64,000 nucleotides of DNA from Flavobacterium turcicum (GTDB lineage: Bacteria; Bacteroidota; Bacteroidia; Flavobacteriales; Flavobacteriaceae). Shown here piece after piece: positions 59,047 to 64,000 of the stretch; positions within the stretch are counted from its first letter, which is position 1, and every line of letters begins with the position of its first letter. The stretch covers positions 73,741 to 137,740 of the forward strand of contig NZ_JAAOBY010000006.1 in the NCBI RefSeq assembly GCF_011365745.1, written 5' to 3'. The position numbers and the translations under genes are program-made. Under the pieces are notes generated by a model, which saw only the letters and a list, made by a program, of their open reading frames with translations, had not been told where the DNA came from and ran no database searches.

Positions 59047-61848
59047 TTGAAAACACCTATTTACTTCCTAATTCTATTTTGTTATTCTGTTGCATTTTCG
59101 CAGGAATTGCCACCTATTGTAAAGTATAACTCGGCAACTTATGGTGCGGGAAATCAAAACTGGATGATTGCGCAAGATGAAAATCATTTTGTTTTTTTTG
59201 CAAACAATGAGGGTTTACTTGAATATAATGGCGCTAGTTGGGAGTTGTATCCTTCGCCAAACGAAACAATTTTACGTTCGGTTAAAGTGATAGGCAATAA
59301 AGTTTACACTGGTTGTTACATGGAATTTGGCTTTTGGTCAAGGCAAGCGAACGGAAAATTGAAGTACAATTCGTTAAGTAAAAAGATAAAATCAAAAATT
59401 TTAGATGACGAACAGTTTTGGAACATCTTGCAATACGAGCATTGGGTTGTTTTTCAATCGTTAAACAGGATTTATATTTACGACTCAAAATTAAATAGTT
59501 TTAAGATTATTAGTCCTAAAAATACGATTACGAAGTCATTTTGGACCAAGAACGGCATCTTTTTTCAAACAGTTAATCAAGGTTTGTTTGAAATAGAGAA
59601 TGGCAAAGCTCGTTTGGTTTCGAACAGTCCGATTTTACAGAATAATAAAATTGTAAATCTTTTTTCAGATGCGGATGGTTTGCTGATTCAAACGCAGCTA
59701 AATGGTTTTTACAAGTTAGTTGGAAATACCGTAACTAAGTTTAGCACCGAAGTAGATGCTGAATTGGCGGCCAGTAGCGTGTATAGTAGTCAACGGCTTT
59801 CTGATGGAAGTTTTGCACTGGGAACAGTGTCTAACGGAATTTACATTATTAGTTCTACAGGTCGATTCCAATATCATATCACTCAAAACAAAGGATTAAG
59901 TAACAATACTGCACTTTCATTATTTGAGGATGATGATAAAAATTTATGGGTTGGCCTCGATAACGGTATCAATTGTATCAACTTGCAATCTCCTGTTCAA
60001 AATTATGTAGACGATACGGGTACTTTAGGAACAGTTTACGCTTCAAAGTTGTACAAAGGAATCCTTTACATTGGTACCAACCAAGGTTTGTTTTACAAAA
60101 AATATGGTGGTAATGATTCTTTTAAGTTCATTCCAGGAACTAAGGGGCAAGTATGGTCGTTATTCACTTTTGACAATACTTTATTTTGTGGCCATGACTC
60201 GGGTACTTTTGTTGTTGATATAGGAGTAGCACAATCTATTTTTTCGGCCTCAGGAACATGGAAATTTGAGTCTGTTCCTAACCAAAAGGGACTCTTGCTA
60301 CAAGGAAATTATTACGGAATTTCAGTCCTACAAAAGACTGCTTCTGGTTGGCGTTTTAAAAACAAAATCGCCGGTTTTAATAATTCTTCAAAATATTTTG
60401 AAGCTACTGCGAAAAATCAAATTTTTATAAGCCACGAATATAAAGGAGTCTATCGCTTAAACGTGGACGCTAACTGGAGCAAAATTACATCTTTATACAC
60501 GTATCAATCTCCGAGCAAAGGCAAACATGCCAGTTTAACGCAATTTAATAATGCTATTTATTACGCTAACAAGCAAGGGATATATAAATTGAATGTAGCA
60601 ACCAATCAATTTGCTAAAGACAGTTTGTTAAGTAATGTATTTGCCAAAGACGAATACACCTCAGGTAAGTTAATTGTAGACGAGTCGAACAAAATCTGGC
60701 TTTTTTCTAAAAATTACATCCACTATTTTTCAATTGGCAAATTAAGTAGCCAACTAAAACAAAATGTAATCCCAATTCCAGCATTTTTAACCAATTCGAT
60801 GTTAGGATATGAAAACATAACTCAAATTTCTAATGCAAATTATTTAATAGGAACAACAGACGGTTACTACATTTTAAATCTGAATGATTTGACTTTTAAA
60901 AACTACAAAGTTGCTATTACGTCAGTTACAATCAACAAACAGAACGAGGCTAATAAAAATCAAGAAATTCAGGGCAAAGGTCTTTTTAAATATGATGAAA
61001 ACAACATTACGATAAATTACACCGTTCCGGAGTACAATAAGTACATTAATACAGAATTTCAATATCTGTTGACAGGTTTTCAAGAAGAGTGGAGCGAATG
61101 GAATTCTAAAACGTCTATTAATTTTAAAAATTTACCACCAGGTGATTATGTTCTAAAAGTACGTGCCAAATATGCCAATGGTACGCTTGATGAGGGTGTA
61201 AGTTATAGTTTTACGGTAAAAAAACCTTGGTATTTAACCAACCTTGCTTTGCTGATTTATTTCGTTCTCTTTGTCATTTCAGCTAGATTCATCCACAAAG
61301 CATACAAAAAATATTATCAAGAAAAAGAGCTTAAGTTAATTGAAGAAAATAATCTTTTGTTGGAGATTAAAGAGTTAGAAAATGAACAAGAACTCATGCG
61401 CGTGCGCAACGAACAGCTTTCTCGCGATGTAGATACCAAAAACAGAGAACTAGCGGTGTCAACCATGAGTTTAAACAGTAAAAATGAATTGCTCGCTTTT
61501 ATAAAAGAAGATTTAAAGAAAACTTCCGAAGAGGGAAGTAAAAGCATTAAATCTGTTATTTCTACAATCAATAAAAACATTTCTGAAGGCGATAGTTGGA
61601 GCGTTTTTAAAGAAGCTTTTGATAATGCTGATAAAGATTTCTTGAAGAAAGTAAAAGACGCACATCCAAATTTAACTCCAAACGATTTACGATTGTGCGC
61701 TTACTTACGATTGAATCTTTCGTCTAAGGAAGTTGCTCCATTGTTAAACATCTCTGTTCGAAGTGTCGAAATTAAAAGATATCGTTTGCGTAAAAAGATG
61801 GGATTATCACATGAACAAGGACTTGTTGAGTATATTTTAGCTGTATAG
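59047..61848 (+). CDS. Propeller/Y_Y_Y one-component regulator with LuxR-type HTH (no kinase)
   Basis: The 933-residue protein starts with TTG and a signal peptide (MKTPIYFLILFCYSVAFSQ). The periplasmic part carries two-component-regulator-type propeller repeats (e.g. LSLFEDDDKNLWVGLDNGIN near 296-315) and a Y_Y_Y domain (YLLTGFQEEWSEWNSKTSIN near 674-693). One membrane helix (about 733-753) is followed by a coiled coil (ELENEQELMRVRNEQLSRDV) and a LuxR-like helix-turn-helix (NDLRLCAYLRLNLSSKEVAP, then NISVRSVEIKRYRLRKKMGL). There is no HisKA or ATPase domain. It precedes susC, and probably couples sugar sensing to transcription of that locus. Confidence 0.88.
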   Translation: MKTPIYFLILFCYSVAFSQELPPIVKYNSATYGAGNQNWMIAQDENHFVFFANNEGLLEYNGASWELYPSPNETILRSVKVIGNKVYTGCYMEFGFWSRQANGKLKYNSLSKKIKSKILDDEQFWNILQYEHWVVFQSLNRIYIYDSKLNSFKIISPKNTITKSFWTKNGIFFQTVNQGLFEIENGKARLVSNSPILQNNKIVNLFSDADGLLIQTQLNGFYKLVGNTVTKFSTEVDAELAASSVYSSQRLSDGSFALGTVSNGIYIISSTGRFQYHITQNKGLSNNTALSLFEDDDKNLWVGLDNGINCINLQSPVQNYVDDTGTLGTVYASKLYKGILYIGTNQGLFYKKYGGNDSFKFIPGTKGQVWSLFTFDNTLFCGHDSGTFVVDIGVAQSIFSASGTWKFESVPNQKGLLLQGNYYGISVLQKTASGWRFKNKIAGFNNSSKYFEATAKNQIFISHEYKGVYRLNVDANWSKITSLYTYQSPSKGKHASLTQFNNAIYYANKQGIYKLNVATNQFAKDSLLSNVFAKDEYTSGKLIVDESNKIWLFSKNYIHYFSIGKLSSQLKQNVIPIPAFLTNSMLGYENITQISNANYLIGTTDGYYILNLNDLTFKNYKVAITSVTINKQNEANKNQEIQGKGLFKYDENNITINYTVPEYNKYINTEFQYLLTGFQEEWSEWNSKTSINFKNLPPGDYVLKVRAKYANGTLDEGVSYSFTVKKPWYLTNLALLIYFVLFVISARFIHKAYKKYYQEKELKLIEENNLLLEIKELENEQELMRVRNEQLSRDVDTKNRELAVSTMSLNSKNELLAFIKEDLKKTSEEGSKSIKSVISTINKNISEGDSWSVFKEAFDNADKDFLKKVKDAHPNLTPNDLRLCAYLRLNLSSKEVAPLLNISVRSVEIKRYRLRKKMGLSHEQGLVEYILAV

Positions 61849-61886
61849 GTGAGTCGAATTTAATGGATATTACCTATACATCACCA

Positions 61887-61906
61887 CAACATTAACGTTA
61901 TTGTTG
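61887..61906. promoter_or_regulatory. 20-bp palindrome upstream of susC
   Basis: CAACATTAACGTTATTGTTG is symmetric except for one position pair (T/T at 5 and 16 within the 20-mer). It lies 58 bases before the -7 box of susC and just after the regulator gene. It is a candidate operator for the regulator's HTH; inferred from symmetry and position. Confidence 0.55.
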
Positions 61907-61963
61907 GATGATTTAACATTTTTGTGGGGGATATTTTTCTGTAAAAAGGCTCGCTTTTCAATG

Positions 61964-61971
61964 TATGTTTG
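61964..61971 (+). promoter_or_regulatory. -7 box of susC
   Basis: TATGTTTG matches TAnnTTTG. There is no TTG at the -33 position, fitting activator dependence. The leader would be about 110 bases and contains a second TTGTATGTTT copy at 62004-62013. Confidence 0.6.
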
Positions 61972-62085
61972 GAGATTCTAAATTAATTAGATGTTTTTTT
62001 GCATTGTATGTTTTTTGTTGAGGTTCTTTTTGATTTATTATTAGTTGTTACTGCTAATTTTATCATTCACAAAAAACACAAATTA

Positions 62086-64000
62086 TGAAGTCAAACTATC
62101 TACTCATTCTTTTTCTATTTCTGACCTCCTTTGGTTTTGCCCAAGGAAATGATATAGGAGGAGTTGTTAAAGAAGCAGGTTCTGGTTTACCTATTCCAGG
62201 AGTAAACATTCAAGTTAAAAATGCAACCTCAGGAACATCCACAGACATGGATGGACGTTTCTCTATTAAAAACGTGCCAGCAGGAGCAACTTTAGTGTTT
62301 TCATACGTTGGATACAAAAACCTTGAATTTAAAGTTACCTCTATAGATAATGCATTGAATATTGTGATGCAAGAGGATTCAAAAGTACTTGACGAGGTAG
62401 TCGTGATTGGTTACGGAAGTCAAAAAAAGCGTGAAGTAACTGGTGCTGTTTCAGTAGTGGACAGTAAAACTCTTGAAACATTAAAGCCCGTTCGTGTTGA
62501 GCAAGCCCTTCAAGGTACCGTTTCGGGAGTGAATGTAACTACTACATCAGGTGCTCCGGGTGCTTCATTAGATATCAGAATTAGAGGTATTGCTACCAAT
62601 GGTGAGAACAGACCTACTACAATCATTGACGGTTATGTAGGAGAGTTGGGCTTATTAAATCCTAATGACATTGAATCGATCACTGTCTTGAAGGATGCTC
62701 AAGCAGCCATTTATGGAACAATTGGTGCTAATGGTATTATTTTAATTACGACAAAGTCTGGTAAAAAGAATTCCAAAGGTAAATTAAGTTACAATACTTA
62801 CACTGGTTTTCAAGAAACATCAAGATCACTACCAACATTAAATGCTACTGAGTATGCTTTACTTTTAAATGAAAGTTATGCTAATGGTGGTGCTGCCATT
62901 CCTTTTACTAATGTATCAGGTTTAGGTAAAGGTACTGATTGGCAAAAAGAGATTTTTAGTACCAATGTCCCAGTTATAAGCCATGATTTGTCTTTTTCAG
63001 GTGGTTCTGATAAAATTACTTATTCTGTGAGTGGTTCACACATTGATCAAGAGGGAATTATCGGTCGAGCAAAATCAGGTTTTTTAAGAAATACTGCCAG
63101 AATTGGACTAAGTGCAGATGTTACTGATAAACTGAAATTGAAGACCAATGTAATTTACACTTACTTTAATAGAAAATCTTTAAATGAAAACGGACTAGGT
63201 TCAGTTTTATTCAATGCCTTGAATTTACCAGCAACACTTGCGCCTTATGATGCAAATGGCAATTTTACCAAAGTGCCAAGCCCAGCAGGTTTGGGTTTTG
63301 AAATTATCAACCCTCTAGAGCAAATGGCTAATACTTACAATGACTACAATTTCAAAAAAATCAACGGAAATTTTGGTTTAGAGTACAAAGCATTTAAAAA
63401 TTTTGTGATTTCTAGTACCATTGGTTTCAATACAGCGAACAGTGAAGCAAAATCTTTTGCAAAGCAAGTATCCTACGGTGGTAAAGTTTTTGATGTATTG
63501 CGTAGTTCAGTATCTCAAAATGCGATTAATGATAACGATTATTCTTTCGATTTATTCGGAACTTACTCAAACAAATTTGGTGAAAATCATAATGTAACTG
63601 CAACGATAGGTAACACCATTTACAAGTCGTTTGGTAATGGTTTGTTTGCAACAGGATATGATGTGCCCTATAATTCATGGGAATTTGCTGATATTACTCT
63701 AACAAGAGGTGTTCCGCCGGAAGGTACGATTCCAGTTGGGTCTTATGTTTACGATGAGCGCAGACTGTCTTACTTTGCAAGAGGACAATATGATTATAAA
63801 GGAAAGTATTTATTCTCCGCTATGATTCGAAGAGATGCTTCAACAAAATTTGGTCCGGGTAACAGAGTGGGTTATTTCCCTTCATTAACTGCGGGTTGGG
63901 TAATTTCTGATGAAGGTTTTTTTGGAAAAGACAAACTTGTTAATTTTATGAAATTAAGAGGAAGTTATGGAACATTGGGTAATGACCAAATTCAAAATAA
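62086..64000 (+). CDS. SusC/RagA family TonB-linked outer-membrane receptor (3' end outside window)
   Basis: The open frame starts at ATG 62086 and runs to the window edge without a stop, about 638 residues so far of an expected 1000 or so. It has the signal peptide MKSNYLLILFLFLTSFGFAQ, a carboxypeptidase-like regulatory domain (SGLPIPGVNIQVKNATSGTS, then FSYVGYKN), the TonB-box/plug segment EVVVIGYGSQKKREVTGAVS, RIRGIATNGENRPTTIIDG and SITVLKDAQAAIYGTIGANG, and the beginning of the barrel. Such receptors import glycans or peptides with a SusD lipoprotein, which should follow beyond the window. Its regulator is probably the propeller gene immediately upstream. Confidence 0.96.

Noticed and set aside
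1..64000. Mobile elements, prophage or CRISPR
   Set aside because: No transposase, integrase, phage structural gene, terminal inverted repeat pair or regularly spaced repeat array was recognised.

Overview
The window reads as chromosomal DNA of a Flavobacterium-like member of the Bacteroidota. The evidence is the low G+C sequence, starts without Shine-Dalgarno boxes, more than twenty exact or near-exact TAnnTTTG -7 promoter boxes (several with a TTG at the -33 position), a split transketolase, SusC, DUF3810, DUF4834 and DUF3575 family proteins, and an acyl-CoA:amino acid synthase of the sphingolipid/sulfonolipid type. I see no IS element, prophage, integrase or CRISPR array. The layout is that of ordinary core genome with signalling islands.

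Layout. 1-4.9 kb: two identical tRNA-Lys genes, shikimate kinase, a PyrR-like phosphoribosyltransferase, an S4-domain protein, an FKBP-type lipoprotein and split transketolase. 5-9 kb: a Crp/Fnr regulator upstream of an Old Yellow Enzyme, a rhodanese, an eRF1-like small protein and a lipoprotein hydrolase. 9.1-13.2 kb: a giant CheB/CheR/PAS hybrid kinase. 13.2-19.8 kb: a structured RNA-like element, tgt, an LptF/G permease, an EamA transporter, accA and dnaB. 19.9-22.4 kb: a tight four-gene operon (unknown small protein, 7-TM protein, histidine kinase, response regulator). 22.4-29 kb: DUF547 protein, a secreted protein labelled asparagine synthetase B in related genomes, a nuclease-family protein, small unknowns, and a TPR-lipoprotein kinase with its regulator. 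29-32.5 kb: the thrS-infC-rpmI-rplT translation operon. 32.7-41.9 kb: ECF sigma factor with membrane partner, NDH-2, DUF3810 protein, PepD, DEAD-box helicase, RdgB. 42-48.9 kb: a 7TMR-DISM hybrid kinase, a NYN/OST-HTH protein, the sphingolipid/sulfonolipid-type synthase, a GNAT-fold protein and an outer-membrane barrel. 49-56 kb: DUF4834, YfhO, glycosyltransferase and flippase, then two small envelope proteins. 56-64 kb: uvrA, a propeller one-component regulator, and a SusC receptor cut by the window end.

Four places deserve most attention: (a) the 19,890-22,389 signalling operon with two uncharacterised partners; (b) the kinase-less propeller/LuxR regulator, a 20-bp palindrome and the susC promoter in sequence; (c) the acyl-CoA synthase next to a GNAT-fold protein, a candidate lipid N-acyltransferase; (d) two related structured RNA-like elements near 13.5 kb and 34.0 kb. 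Gene names are by recognition of motifs and family resemblance from memory; no search was run.
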